DNA of 64,000 bases, from assembly GCF_006363915.1 (NCBI RefSeq), contig NZ_CP040946.1. One strand, 5' to 3'. This DNA is from Methylophilus medardensis (GTDB lineage: Bacteria > Pseudomonadota > Gammaproteobacteria > Burkholderiales > Methylophilaceae). A model generated the notes under the pieces. It was not told where the DNA came from and did not search any database. It saw nothing but the letters and a program-made list of their open reading frames with translations. Of this stretch, positions 1 through 9,278 are shown in pieces (the stretch's first letter is position 1; each line of letters opens with the position of its first letter). A program made the translations under genes and the position numbers.

Positions 1-53
1 CCATCGCTGGCTAGTTACGACCGTGATTAACTTACTATAATTAAGGAAGAAGC

Positions 54-1469
54 GTGCTCTCACAACTTTCATCCACTACGGACAAATCAGTTTTTTTACC
101 GATAAAGAAAAAAGTGCTCTTGGTTGAGGACGAAGTTCTGTTTGCCAAAGCAGTGGTGAAACGGTTACAAAAAGCTGGTTTTGAGTGCGAGCACGCAGAA
201 TCCTTACAGGATGCCAGATTGCTGGTAAAACAATTTGAACCCGATATGGCGCTTTTGGATATGCGCCTGCCGGATGGCAATGGATTGGATTTATTAGCGG
301 ATTTCGTGGCAAAAAACATCAATACCATCGTCATGACTGCCTTTGGCGATGTGACCGATGCCGTCAACGCCATCAAAATGGGGGCGATTGATTATTTAAA
401 GAAACCGATTGATCTCGAAGAACTGTTATTGATCATTCAAAAGAATGAAAAAACCACGGATTTACAGGCTAGTCTCGATTATTCAAGGCAGCGTGATTCG
501 GTGGTGAATGATTCTGTGCAACTGATTGGTGAGAGTGCTGCCATGCAAAGTGTGCGTCAGCAAATCACCCGGATTGCACAATTAAGTGCGCTGAGTGATG
601 CGGTTCAGCCTACGGTGCTGATTACGGGTGAAACTGGCACCGGAAAAGATGTTGTTGCGCGTTATTTGCATGCGAGTTGTGCTAATCATGATAAGCCGTT
701 TGTGCATGTGGACTGTGCTTCGCTGCCTGCTGAGTTGATTGAGAGTGAGTTGTTTGGGCACGAAAAAGGGGCGTTTACCAATGCCGTCGCCTCGCGCCCA
801 GGTTTGATTGAGTCGGCCGAAGACGGCACATTGTTTTTGGATGAAATTGGCGAGTTACCATTGGGCTTACAGGCAAAATTGTTAAATGTGCTTGAACGTC
901 GCATGGTACGCCGATTAGGTTCGACCAAAGAGCGTCCGGTGCAAGCGCGAATTATCGCTGCGACCAATCGTGATTTATATCAAATGTCGAGTGAAGGGCG
1001 CTTTCGTTCTGACCTGTATTATCGGTTGAACGTGATTACGATGCAGATGCCGCCCTTGCGTGACCGTGGTCAAGATGTGTTGTTATTGGCTAATTATTTT
1101 AGGCAATTGACTGAAAAACGCTATGCCTTGCCACACCATGAGTTTAGTACGCTGGCACTGATGGCGATCCAAAAATATCATTGGCCTGGCAATGTGCGTG
1201 AAATGCGCCATCAAATCAGCCGGGCGGTGTTGATGTGTACACAGCCAATGATTTCAGAGCATGATTTAGGTTTGCCGCAAATGGCGGCAGCGAGCGCGAG
1301 TGTTTCTATGCAGGGCGAAACGCAAGTGACGTTAGACGATGCGGAAAAAGCCATGTTGTTGAATGCCCTTGAGCAATCGCGACACAATGTCTCAAAGGCC
1401 GCACGGTTACTGGGGATTACTCGGATGACCATGCGCTACCGCATGGATAAACATGGAATCTCGGTATAA
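54..1469 (+). CDS. Sigma-54-dependent response regulator (NtrC family)
   Basis: Two-component regulator that would activate RNA polymerase carrying sigma-54. It has a receiver domain at about residues 18-135 with phosphoacceptor D69, T95 and K117, an AAA+ domain with Walker A GETGTGKD near 192-199 and Walker B LFLDEIGE, and a C-terminal Fis-type helix-turn-helix (ARLLGITRMTMRYRM). The GTG start is set by AAGGAAG a few bases upstream. The sigma-54 contact loop reads GAFTNA (239-244) rather than the usual GAFTGA. The cognate kinase is probably the gene to the left, outside the window; bases 1-41 could hold its 3' end but the frame cannot be decided. A terminator follows, so purT is a separate unit. 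The target genes are unknown. The family call is secure. Confidence 0.93.
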   Translation: MLSQLSSTTDKSVFLPIKKKVLLVEDEVLFAKAVVKRLQKAGFECEHAESLQDARLLVKQFEPDMALLDMRLPDGNGLDLLADFVAKNINTIVMTAFGDVTDAVNAIKMGAIDYLKKPIDLEELLLIIQKNEKTTDLQASLDYSRQRDSVVNDSVQLIGESAAMQSVRQQITRIAQLSALSDAVQPTVLITGETGTGKDVVARYLHASCANHDKPFVHVDCASLPAELIESELFGHEKGAFTNAVASRPGLIESAEDGTLFLDEIGELPLGLQAKLLNVLERRMVRRLGSTKERPVQARIIAATNRDLYQMSSEGRFRSDLYYRLNVITMQMPPLRDRGQDVLLLANYFRQLTEKRYALPHHEFSTLALMAIQKYHWPGNVREMRHQISRAVLMCTQPMISEHDLGLPQMAAASASVSMQGETQVTLDDAEKAMLLNALEQSRHNVSKAARLLGITRMTMRYRMDKHGISV

Positions 1470-1479
1470 ACGCAAATTA

Positions 1480-1506
1480 AACCTCGCTCAAGCGAGGTTT
1501 TTTGTT
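1480..1506 (+). terminator. Rho-independent terminator after the sigma-54 regulator
   Basis: Stem AACCTCGCT/AGCGAGGTT with a very short loop, followed by a run of T. It lies 11 bases after the stop codon. Confidence 0.85.
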
Positions 1507-1612
1507 TGTGTTTGCTAGGGAAGATGTGGTCTGCTTGTGACATAAATCAAGCACGATCAGCCGTCAGCGAAATTGCCCATGGTATCATTGCGTTTTTACT
1601 GTGGAGCGAAAA

Positions 1613-2809
1613 ATGATTGGGACCCCGTTGAGCGCAAATGCCACCAAGGTGATGCTACTAGGGAGTGGTGAGCTTGGTAAAGAGGTGATTATTGCCTTGC
1701 AGCGTTTAGGGGTCGAGGTCATTGCGGTAGACCGCTACGCAAATGCGCCAGGGCATCAGGTGGCGCATCATGCATACACTATCGATATGACGGATGCAGC
1801 GGCATTAAAAGCACTCGTGCATGAAGTAAAGCCGCACTATATCGTTCCAGAAATCGAGGCGCTCAACACCGAGGCATTGGCTGAGATTGAGGCCAGTGGC
1901 GTGACGGTAGTGCCTACGGTGCGCGCGGTGCAGTTGACCATGAATCGCGAAGGGATTCGTCGGCTAGCCGCTGAAGAATTGGCGTTGCCGACTTCGCCTT
2001 ATGCCTTTGCCCGCTCTGAAGCTGAGTTGCAGGCCGCCATTGACGGTGGCATTGGGTATCCCTGTTTTATCAAACCTACCATGTCATCCTCTGGGAAAGG
2101 CCAATCCCGTATTACTGACGCCTCTGAGGTGAACGCTGCTTGGGCGTATGCTGCCAGTGGTGGCCGTGTCAATCAAGGCGTGGTGATAGTCGAGGGCCAA
2201 ATTGATTTTGATTATGAAATCACCTTGTTGACCGTGCGGGCCAACAATGCGGATGGTCAGATCGCGACTTACTTCTGCGCGCCGATTGGCCATGTGCAAA
2301 AGCAGGGCGATTATGTCGAAAGTTGGCAGCCACAAGCGATGCATCCACAAGCGCTCATCAATGCGCAAACGATCGCTAAAAAAGTCACCGATGCCTTGGG
2401 CGGTCAGGGCTTATTTGGTGTTGAGCTATTTGTAAAAGGCGAGCAAGTCTGGTTCTCTGAAGTCAGTCCACGTCCGCATGATACCGGCATGGTGACGATG
2501 TGTACCCAGCGCCTGAATGAGTTTGAACTGCATGCACGGGCCATTCTCGGTTTGCCGGTGGATGTTGCCCAGCGAGAAGTCGGCGCTAGTGCCGTGATTT
2601 ATGGCGGTGCGGACACACATGCGCTGGAATATCACGGATTAGAAGCTGCAATGTCTGTACCAAACAGCGACATTCGTTTGTTTGGCAAGCCTGAGTCTTT
2701 TGTGCGCCGCCGCATGGGGGTGGCCTTGGCCACGGCAGCGGATGTGGATACCGCGCGCGACCTCGCCAAACAAGCAGCTGCTCGCGTCACGCCAACAAAA
2801 AGTGCGTAA
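1613..2809 (+). CDS. purT: Formate-dependent phosphoribosylglycinamide formyltransferase PurT
   Basis: Makes formyl-GAR in purine synthesis from GAR, ATP and free formate, independently of formyl-tetrahydrofolate. The 398-residue protein follows Escherichia coli PurT closely: N-terminal VMLLGSGELGKEV, PHYIVPEIEA, the ATP-grasp segments CFIKPTMSSSGKGQ and VEGQIDFDYEITLLTVR, and FSEVSPRPHDTGMVT. The ATG at 1613 is chosen because GGAG sits six bases upstream; an in-frame GTG at 1601 has no site. Free formate should be plentiful in a methylotroph that oxidises formaldehyde, which suits this enzyme. The truncated haemoglobin gene starts five bases after the stop and is probably co-transcribed. Confidence 0.97.
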   Translation: MIGTPLSANATKVMLLGSGELGKEVIIALQRLGVEVIAVDRYANAPGHQVAHHAYTIDMTDAAALKALVHEVKPHYIVPEIEALNTEALAEIEASGVTVVPTVRAVQLTMNREGIRRLAAEELALPTSPYAFARSEAELQAAIDGGIGYPCFIKPTMSSSGKGQSRITDASEVNAAWAYAASGGRVNQGVVIVEGQIDFDYEITLLTVRANNADGQIATYFCAPIGHVQKQGDYVESWQPQAMHPQALINAQTIAKKVTDALGGQGLFGVELFVKGEQVWFSEVSPRPHDTGMVTMCTQRLNEFELHARAILGLPVDVAQREVGASAVIYGGADTHALEYHGLEAAMSVPNSDIRLFGKPESFVRRRMGVALATAADVDTARDLAKQAAARVTPTKSA

Positions 2810-2814
2810 TCCAT

Positions 2815-3243
2815 ATGGCATTGGGTGATATACAAGAGCCAAACGCGGCCAAACAATCGTTGTTTGATTGGTTGGGCGGGGAAGCAAAAGGCACTGAGGT
2901 CATTCGTGAACTGGTGGAGACCTTTTATGACATCATGGATAGCGATCCAAAAGCCGCAGGCTTACGCGCGATCCATCAGGCTGATCTCACTGAAGCCCGT
3001 GAAAAGCTGTTTATGTTTTTAAGTGGTTGGACGGGTGGGCCGCAGTTATATGTTGAGCGCTATGGACATCCCCGTTTGCGCGCACGACATATGCCGTTTC
3101 AGATTGGCGAGTCAGAGCGTGATCAATGGATGTATTGCATGATTAAAGCCATGCATACGCTTGAATTTGAAGAGACGTTGATGCGACATATCGCTAACCA
3201 GCTTTATGGTGTGGCAGATTTTATGCGGAATCGTGAAGGATAG
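2815..3243 (+). CDS. Group II truncated haemoglobin
   Basis: A small haem protein of 142 residues in the bacterial group II (YjbI/trHbO-like) class, thought to bind oxygen or nitric oxide or to take part in redox chemistry. Seen: FYDIMDSDPKAAGLRAIH near the N terminus, FLSGWTGGPQLYVERYGHPRLRARHMPF in two blocks (the RxRHMPF stretch holds the proximal haem histidine) and a conserved tryptophan in the C-terminal helix (RDQWMYCM). It follows purT by five bases and is closed by a bidirectional terminator. The specific ligand and role cannot be inferred from context. Confidence 0.93.
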   Translation: MALGDIQEPNAAKQSLFDWLGGEAKGTEVIRELVETFYDIMDSDPKAAGLRAIHQADLTEAREKLFMFLSGWTGGPQLYVERYGHPRLRARHMPFQIGESERDQWMYCMIKAMHTLEFEETLMRHIANQLYGVADFMRNREG

Positions 3244-3246
3244 TCG

Positions 3247-3276
3247 AAAAAAAAGCCCCAGTCATGGGGCTTTTTT
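3247..3276. terminator. Bidirectional terminator between the haemoglobin and helicase genes
   Basis: Stem AAAAAAGCCCCA/TGGGGCTTTTTT with loop GTCA. A-rich on the left and T-rich on the right, it serves both converging transcripts. Confidence 0.88.
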
Positions 3277-3298
3277 ATGGTCACTTGGTGCTGATTGC

Positions 3299-4738
3299 TT
3301 AGGTTAATTCCGAATTGCCAGTAGGCTGACTATCGGTGTTGCTAGCTAATTTCGGCGTTGCACGTCTGGCTTGTTGACGAGTTTGCGGTGAGGCTTTAAA
3401 TCCAAAACCACCCAGTAGGGCAGCAACGACTTGTCGCTTGGCACTCGATGGCTTGGCCAGGGCCTCTTTTTGAACTGCGACTGCCGCTGCTGGCTGGTAT
3501 GGTTGCTGAAACCATCCATCCTCGCCACGTGCAGGCTTAGTGGTGCGTGGTCGGTTATTGCTGCTGTTGCTGCTGTTGTTGCTATTGTTGATGAGGCCTT
3601 TTTCTTTTGGAATCTGCTTTTTAATCAACTTTTCAATGTCGGCGAAGTATTTGGTTTCATCCTCGTCGATTAATGAAATCGCAATGCCTTTGGCGCCCGC
3701 ACGGCCAGTACGGCCAATACGATGCACATAGTCTTCAGGTGCCGTAGATATTTCATAATTCACCACCAGGGGTAAATCCGTAATATCTAAGCCACGCGCC
3801 GCGACATCGGTTGCTACTAAAGCGTTGATCGTGCCCGCTTTAAAAGCATCCAGCGCTTCAATCCGCTCTTTTTGTGTTTTATCACCGTGAATAGCACTGC
3901 ATGGAATATGGTCACGTTCTAAGGCGCGAGCCAGCTTGCTGGCAGACAGCTTGGTTTTGGTGAACACAATCACTTGCTGATTCGCGTAGTGCTTTAACAA
4001 CTGCACCAAAAAACGTTGCTTTTGATCACTGTTAACTAGATACGCTTTTTGCTCCACGTTCTCGTTGGTCGCATTGCTGCGAGCCACTTCAATTAAGGTG
4101 GGGTTGTTTAAAAAGGCATCCGCCAGTTTTTTAATCTCGTCCGAAAACGTCGCTGAAAACATCAGGTTTTGACGTTGCTTAGGTAGCAAAGCCAAAATGC
4201 GTTTCAAGTCTGGCATAAAACCCATATCCAGCATACGGTCAGCTTCGTCTAGCACCAAAAACTGCACTTGGCTTAAGGACAGGGTTTTTTGCTCGACATG
4301 GTCCAGCAGCCGACCAGGAGTTGCAACCAAAATTTCAACACCCGTTTTTAAAATAGGGGTTTGTGTTTTGATATCGACGCCGCCATACACCACCAAACTG
4401 CGCAAAGGCGTGTGCTTGGCATAGGTTTTGATATTGTCATACACCTGAATCGCCAGCTCACGCGTGGGCGCCAGCACCAGCGCCCGGATCGGGTGCTTCG
4501 CTGGCGAAGTGCTAGTACTTGCGAGTGGCAAAAGGGTATGTAAGATCGGCAAGGAAAACGCTGCCGTTTTACCGGTTCCTGTTTGTGCGCCTGCCATCAA
4601 GTCCATGCGCTGCAAAGCGAGCGGAATGGCCTGCGCCTGAATGGGCGTGGGTGTCGTATAGCCAGACTCATCAATTGCTTTTAACAGCGGCTCGGCGAGG
4701 CCGAGCGACCGAAAATCTACTATGGTTTGCTCAGACAT
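3299..4738 (-). CDS. DEAD-box ATP-dependent RNA helicase, RhlE-like
   Basis: RNA helicase of 479 residues that probably acts in ribosome assembly or RNA turnover. All core motifs are present in order: Q motif (TPTPIQAQAIP), AQTGTGKT, PTRELAIQ, DEAD, SAT, and HRIGRTGRAG. After the helicase core there is an Asn/Ser-rich linker (INNSNNSSNSSNN) encoded by a CAA/CAG/AGC-like triplet tract around 3550-3592, then a basic tail. It lies nine bases downstream of the second helicase gene on the same strand, so the two form an operon. RhlE and related subfamilies cannot be separated reliably by eye, so no symbol is given. Confidence 0.93.
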   Translation of the reverse strand: MSEQTIVDFRSLGLAEPLLKAIDESGYTTPTPIQAQAIPLALQRMDLMAGAQTGTGKTAAFSLPILHTLLPLASTSTSPAKHPIRALVLAPTRELAIQVYDNIKTYAKHTPLRSLVVYGGVDIKTQTPILKTGVEILVATPGRLLDHVEQKTLSLSQVQFLVLDEADRMLDMGFMPDLKRILALLPKQRQNLMFSATFSDEIKKLADAFLNNPTLIEVARSNATNENVEQKAYLVNSDQKQRFLVQLLKHYANQQVIVFTKTKLSASKLARALERDHIPCSAIHGDKTQKERIEALDAFKAGTINALVATDVAARGLDITDLPLVVNYEISTAPEDYVHRIGRTGRAGAKGIAISLIDEDETKYFADIEKLIKKQIPKEKGLINNSNNSSNSSNNRPRTTKPARGEDGWFQQPYQPAAAVAVQKEALAKPSSAKRQVVAALLGGFGFKASPQTRQQARRATPKLASNTDSQPTGNSELT

Positions 4739-4747
4739 AGGCTCGAC

Positions 4748-6310
4748 TTAGGCAAATGAACGAGGGCGTTTGGCACCACCTGCGTCACCAAAGGACTTGC
4801 CTGCCGGACGCGGTTTGTTGTTGCTGCGAGGTGCGTTGGGATTGCCAAAACGCTCTTGGCTGTTCGCTGCTGGACGTGGGCGGCGTTGGCCAAATTCGTC
4901 AGCAAGCGCACGGGCGAATTGAAAGTCTGTGTCTTTGTTGTAGCTCTTGCTGTTCCCGTTCACTTCTTTGTCCTGCTTTTGCTCGGTAACGCGTGGTGTG
5001 CGCGGCTTGTTTTCTTGGGCACCGCGGTTGTTATCACGGCCACCTTCACGGGCGACACGTTCACCAAACGATTTGTTTTGACCTGGGCGATCATCGCGAC
5101 GGAAACCGCCTTTGGCTTGTGGTTTGCCCGTGCGTTTGCCACCACGTTTGTCACCACCATCATCCATACGCACTGCGCGTTTTGGTTCAAAACCTGCAAT
5201 CACTTCAGCTTGCAATTTTTGACCGGTGTATTGCTCAATCTTGCGCAGTAAATGACGATCCGCGTTAGAAGCGAATGAGATTGCGACGCCAGTGTTGTTC
5301 GCCCGGCCGGTACGACCGATACGGTGCACATAGTCTTCTGCAAATTTCGGCAGGTCATAATTAATAACATGTGAAATGCCTTGTACGTCGATACCGCGCG
5401 CTGCAACATCTGTTGCAACCAATACTTTAACGTCACCATGGCGCAGTTTGGTCAGCGTGCGGTTACGCGCACCTTGTGTCATGTCGCCATGTAACGCTGC
5501 CGTGCTGTGGCCCGCAGCATACAAGTCTTCTGCCAATAAATCGGCATGGCGCTTGGTGCTAGTGAAAATAATGGTTTGGTTCACATCCGGTGCAATCAGT
5601 AGGTGTTCTAACAATTTATTTTTGTGGTTCATGTCATCCACAAAGTGCAAACGTTGTTCGATGTTTGCGTGTTTTTCTTTTTGGCCGGCCACTTGAATCG
5701 TCAAAGGGTTACGCAAGAAACGCTTGCCGATATCCATGATGCCATCGAGCGTTGCCGAGAACAGCAATGTCTGACGGTCAGCAGGTAAAGCGTCACAAAT
5801 ACGCTCAACATCTGGCATGAAGCCCATGTCCAGCATACGGTCAGCTTCGTCCAACACTAACATTTGCAAGCGGCTCAGATCAATACGACCACGATCCAGG
5901 TGATCAATGAAACGGCCTGGGGTCGCAACCAGAATGTCTAAAGGTTGTGACAACAGTTTGTTTTGCAAAGGATAGGGCATGCCGCCAACAATACTGATAC
6001 AACGTGCACGTAAGAATTTGCCGTATTTACGAGCGGCTTCGTTCACTTGTGCAGCCAGTTCACGGGTAGGAGTCAACACCAAGATGCGTGGACCACGGCT
6101 GCGAACCGGGTGTGGGGTTGCCAGCAAGTTAAGTGCGGGTAAAGTAAAGGCAGCCGTTTTGCCGGTGCCAGTTTGTGCAGAAGCCATGATGTCACGGCCT
6201 TGCAAAGCTTCAGGAATCGATTGTGCCTGAATCGCTGTTGGGTTTTCATAGCCTGCGTCGGTCAGTGCGCGCAAAATGGAAGGATCAAGATTTAAATCAG
6301 CAAAAGACAA
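4748..6310 (-). CDS. DEAD-box ATP-dependent RNA helicase with basic Gly/Arg-rich tail
   Basis: Second RNA helicase, 520 residues, first gene of the pair. It shows NPTAIQAQSIP, AQTGTGKT, PTRELAAQ, DEAD, SATLDG and HRIGRTGRAN, followed by a long basic low-complexity C-terminal region (about residues 385-520) rich in Lys, Arg, Gly and Asn, of the kind that gives nonspecific RNA binding. The start is a TTG at 6310 preceded by AAAGGGAC, giving the family-typical MSFADLNLDP. About 380 bases separate it from the divergent typA gene, so a long leader is possible, as seen for cold-inducible helicases elsewhere. That regulation is an inference. Confidence 0.93.
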   Translation of the reverse strand: MSFADLNLDPSILRALTDAGYENPTAIQAQSIPEALQGRDIMASAQTGTGKTAAFTLPALNLLATPHPVRSRGPRILVLTPTRELAAQVNEAARKYGKFLRARCISIVGGMPYPLQNKLLSQPLDILVATPGRFIDHLDRGRIDLSRLQMLVLDEADRMLDMGFMPDVERICDALPADRQTLLFSATLDGIMDIGKRFLRNPLTIQVAGQKEKHANIEQRLHFVDDMNHKNKLLEHLLIAPDVNQTIIFTSTKRHADLLAEDLYAAGHSTAALHGDMTQGARNRTLTKLRHGDVKVLVATDVAARGIDVQGISHVINYDLPKFAEDYVHRIGRTGRANNTGVAISFASNADRHLLRKIEQYTGQKLQAEVIAGFEPKRAVRMDDGGDKRGGKRTGKPQAKGGFRRDDRPGQNKSFGERVAREGGRDNNRGAQENKPRTPRVTEQKQDKEVNGNSKSYNKDTDFQFARALADEFGQRRPRPAANSQERFGNPNAPRSNNKPRPAGKSFGDAGGAKRPRSFA

Positions 6311-6693
6311 GGAATGTCCCTTTCGTCAACAATTAAAAAGGGCGCTAGTAAAGCAAAAGCATAGCCAATAACCTCGCACAACACTTAGTTTAAGTGTGAA
6401 GCAATATTTATTTAGCCAAAGCAACATTCACAGGGAATTGCTTTTACCGGCGCTTGGGCATAGCCACTAACCGATAAAAGAAGATGATGTCATCAATACG
6501 TCATCTAAAGATAGTAACCTCAAAATTTCGCGAGTTACTGACAGGTCAGGGCAATGAATTTAAAACAAGATTGCCAGTGATTTGAACCAGCAGTGTTTTA
6601 AGTTGCTCGCAGTATAGCCATTTTATTTTAAAAGTCAAACATTTAATTGATTTGTGATAAAATCGCGCCCTTTCCAAACAGATGGCAGTTCAC
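6311..6693. other. Divergent intergenic region between helicase operon and typA
   Basis: No gene is seen here. It must hold the outward-facing promoters. A GATAAAAT box at about 6654-6661 could be the typA -10 element. A short imperfect direct repeat (GCATAGCCAATAACC at about 6360, GCATAGCCACTAACC at about 6459) and a dyad-rich stretch at 6483-6507 (GATGATGTCATC followed by TACGTCATC) are visible. Function is unassigned. Confidence 0.5.
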
Positions 6694-8502
6694 ATGGCAC
6701 GCAACCTCAGAAATATCGCAATTATCGCGCACGTTGACCACGGTAAAACAACCATGGTCGACAAATTACTCCAACAGTCAGGTACTTTTGCCTCTCATCA
6801 AGCGATGACTGAGCGTGTCATGGACAGCAACGACCTAGAAAAAGAGCGTGGCATTACCATTTTGGCCAAAAATACCGCCTTAACTTATGAAGGTACGCAC
6901 ATTAACATCGTCGATACCCCGGGCCATGCGGACTTTGGTGGCGAGGTAGAGCGTGTTTTAGGTATGGTGGACGGCGTGTTGTTGCTGGTTGACGCGGTAG
7001 ACGGCCCGATGCCACAAACCCGCTTTGTGACTAAAAAAGCCTTGGCATTGGGTTTAAAGCCCATTGTAGTGATTAATAAGGTTGACCGTCCGAGTGCACG
7101 CCCTGATTGGGTCATTAATCATACGTTTGACTTGTTTGCCAACCTCGGCGCGACAGATGAACAGCTAGATTTCCCAGTAGTTTATGCCTCTGCGCTCAAT
7201 GGTTTTGCAACGCTCGACATGAACACCCCCTCGGATAACATGCGTGCGCTGTTTGAAACCATCCTAAGCCATGTCGAGCCACCAAAGGGCGATAGCGATG
7301 CCCCGTTGCAATTGCAAATTTCAGCACTTGATTACTCTACTTATACTGGCCGCCTAGGCGTTGGTCGTGTAACTAACGGTCGTATCAAACCAGGCCAAGT
7401 GGTTGCCGTGATGCGCGAAGATGAACAAGTCGCGCAAGGCCGTATTAACCAAGTGCTTGGTTTCAAAGGCTTGGATCGCGTGCCGGTTGAAGAGGCCGAA
7501 GCAGGGGATATCGTGATTATTTCCGGTATCGAAGAAATCGGCATCGGCTTCACTATCTGTGACCGCGATAAGCCGGTTGGCTTGCCGCATTTGGGCGTAG
7601 ATGAGCCGACATTGACCATGGACTTTATGGTCAACACCTCACCATTGGCTGGTACGGAAGGCAAGTTCATTACTTCACGTCAAATTCGTGACCGTTTAAC
7701 TAAAGAGTTGTTAGTGAACGTGGCATTGCGGGTTGAAGACACTGAAGATACGGACGTATTCCGTGTTTCTGGTCGTGGTGAGTTGCACCTGACCATTCTG
7801 CTGGAAAACATGCGTCGTGAAGGGTTTGAAATTGCAGTTGGTAAACCACGCGTGGTTTTCAGAGAAATCAATGGCGAAAGATGCGAGCCTTATGAAATTT
7901 TGACCGTGGACTTGGAAGATGAAAACCAAGGTGCGGTCATGGAGGAGTTGGGTCGTCGTCGTGGTGAAATGAGCAATATGGAGTCCGACGGTAATGGTCG
8001 TACTCGCCTAGAATACCGTATTCCGGCGCGTGGTCTGATTGGTTTTCAAGGCGAGTTTTTGACACTCACCCGCGGCACTGGCTTGATGGCGCACATCTTT
8101 GATGAATATGCACCGGTCAAAGCAGACATGCCAGGCCGCCGTAACGGTGTGTTGATTTCAGCTGAACAAGGTGAAGCGGTTGCCTATGCATTATGGAAAC
8201 TGCAAGATCGCGGTAAGATGTTTTCAAGCCCAGGGGATAGATTGTACGAAGGTATGATTATTGGTATTCACAGCCGCGACAACGATCTCGTCGTTAACCC
8301 AATCAAGGGTAAGCAACTCACCAACGTGCGCGCATCCGGCACGGACGAGGCGGTTCGATTGATTCCGCCCGTTTCATTAAGTCTTGAAAGCGCGGTTGAA
8401 TTCATTGATGATGATGAGTTAGTTGAAATCACGCCTAAAACGATACGCTTACGCAAGCGCTACCTGCTGGAGCATGAGCGTAAACGGGCCTCTAAGGACT
8501 AA
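6694..8502 (+). CDS. typA: Ribosome-associated GTPase TypA/BipA
   Basis: Translational GTPase that binds the 70S ribosome and helps 50S assembly, especially in the cold. The 602-residue protein shows IAHVDHGKTTMVDKLL (G1), RGITI (switch), DTPGHADF (G3), NKVDRPSA (G4), the EF-G-like domains, and the BipA C-terminal domain with RGTGLMAHIFDEY and KGKQLTNVRASGTDEA. The ATG at 6694 gives the usual N terminus MARNLRNIAII; an in-frame ATG at 6682 would add four residues and cannot be excluded, because neither has a clear ribosome-binding site. It is monocistronic, with a terminator 11 bases after the stop. Divergent helicase genes may share its low-temperature role. Confidence 0.96.
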   Translation: MARNLRNIAIIAHVDHGKTTMVDKLLQQSGTFASHQAMTERVMDSNDLEKERGITILAKNTALTYEGTHINIVDTPGHADFGGEVERVLGMVDGVLLLVDAVDGPMPQTRFVTKKALALGLKPIVVINKVDRPSARPDWVINHTFDLFANLGATDEQLDFPVVYASALNGFATLDMNTPSDNMRALFETILSHVEPPKGDSDAPLQLQISALDYSTYTGRLGVGRVTNGRIKPGQVVAVMREDEQVAQGRINQVLGFKGLDRVPVEEAEAGDIVIISGIEEIGIGFTICDRDKPVGLPHLGVDEPTLTMDFMVNTSPLAGTEGKFITSRQIRDRLTKELLVNVALRVEDTEDTDVFRVSGRGELHLTILLENMRREGFEIAVGKPRVVFREINGERCEPYEILTVDLEDENQGAVMEELGRRRGEMSNMESDGNGRTRLEYRIPARGLIGFQGEFLTLTRGTGLMAHIFDEYAPVKADMPGRRNGVLISAEQGEAVAYALWKLQDRGKMFSSPGDRLYEGMIIGIHSRDNDLVVNPIKGKQLTNVRASGTDEAVRLIPPVSLSLESAVEFIDDDELVEITPKTIRLRKRYLLEHERKRASKD

Positions 8503-8512
8503 TATTCAACTA

Positions 8513-8541
8513 AAAAACGCCAGTCAATACTGGCGTTTTTT
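8513..8541. terminator. Terminator after typA, probably bidirectional
   Basis: Stem AAAAACGCCAGT/ACTGGCGTTTTT with loop CAAT. It separates typA from the convergent NlpE-domain gene. Confidence 0.87.
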
Positions 8542-8558
8542 ATTTCTTGATCCATATT

Positions 8559-9278
8559 TCAAAACTTCTGCAGAAAGTCTTGCTGAGGGTTGCCTTTCGG
8601 GTTGCCCTGAGGATCCAACAAAATGAGACGATCTGCTTGCCGGCGAAAGTGTAGCGGTGCTTTGAGGTGTTGCAACCAGAGTTCACCATTTGCTACATTC
8701 AAGTGGTATTTGCCGCGGCTTTGACGTGTGGTTTGCTTGCCGTCGTCAGTCAGTTGGGTCTGCTTTAATTGGTAGTAGCCTTGATGATTTAAAGCCAACT
8801 TGGCCTCAATGGCGATGCAGTTGTCGCATGGCAGGCGGCCATGGTAGGTGCCTGCCCAATCCTGCGGAGTGGCCCAAGATTGTTGTCTGCCAGAGGCTTG
8901 CTTTTGTGACATGGCCACGGCGATGACTTCAATAAAATCAGGCCCGCCATCCACAGGGTAGCCAGCAATGGCTTTGCCAGTAATCGCCACTTCCTGACCT
9001 AAAAAAGGGTCTAAGTTAATCTGCTCACTTTTTAGTGCAAAGACTTTTCTGGGTGCCATAGCCGTAGCTTCAGCTTGAAAAAAATCGCCAGTAAGTTGAT
9101 GGGTGCCATATTGCCAACTGCTGATAGTGCGCTTCTCCAGCACACCTTGTACTAGTACTTGCGCCTCATCCCCTGATGATGATGCGTGAGGGGAGGCTTG
9201 TGTTGCGACATGTACACCTGCCATTGCCATCAGGCATGCCAGACAACGTACCACTGTTTTGATTAATGAATACTGCAT
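8559..9278 (-). CDS. Exported protein with NlpE-like domain
   Basis: A 239-residue secreted protein. Residues 1 to about 27 look like a signal peptide ending ATQA. A C-terminal segment beginning DWAGTYHGRLPCDNCIAIE fits the N-terminal domain of NlpE, an envelope copper and stress sensor lipoprotein that carries a CxxC pair; here the pair is CDNC. There is no lipobox at the cleavage site, so it may be soluble in the periplasm. The middle part (about 40-130) is not recognised. The ATG at 9278 has AAAGGAG upstream and is preferred over an in-frame start 24 bases earlier. It probably uses a promoter in 9303-9585. A role in metal or envelope stress is an inference from the domain. Confidence 0.72.
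   Translation of the reverse strand: MQYSLIKTVVRCLACLMAMAGVHVATQASPHASSSGDEAQVLVQGVLEKRTISSWQYGTHQLTGDFFQAEATAMAPRKVFALKSEQINLDPFLGQEVAITGKAIAGYPVDGGPDFIEVIAVAMSQKQASGRQQSWATPQDWAGTYHGRLPCDNCIAIEAKLALNHQGYYQLKQTQLTDDGKQTTRQSRGKYHLNVANGELWLQHLKAPLHFRRQADRLILLDPQGNPKGNPQQDFLQKF

Noticed and set aside
1..41. Possible 3' end of a histidine kinase gene
   Set aside because: Two frames are open to a stop and the piece is too short to identify, so no feature is given.
4856..5251. Antisense frame across the helicase tail
   Set aside because: It is the shadow of the repetitive Lys/Arg/Gly-rich coding tail and has no start signal.
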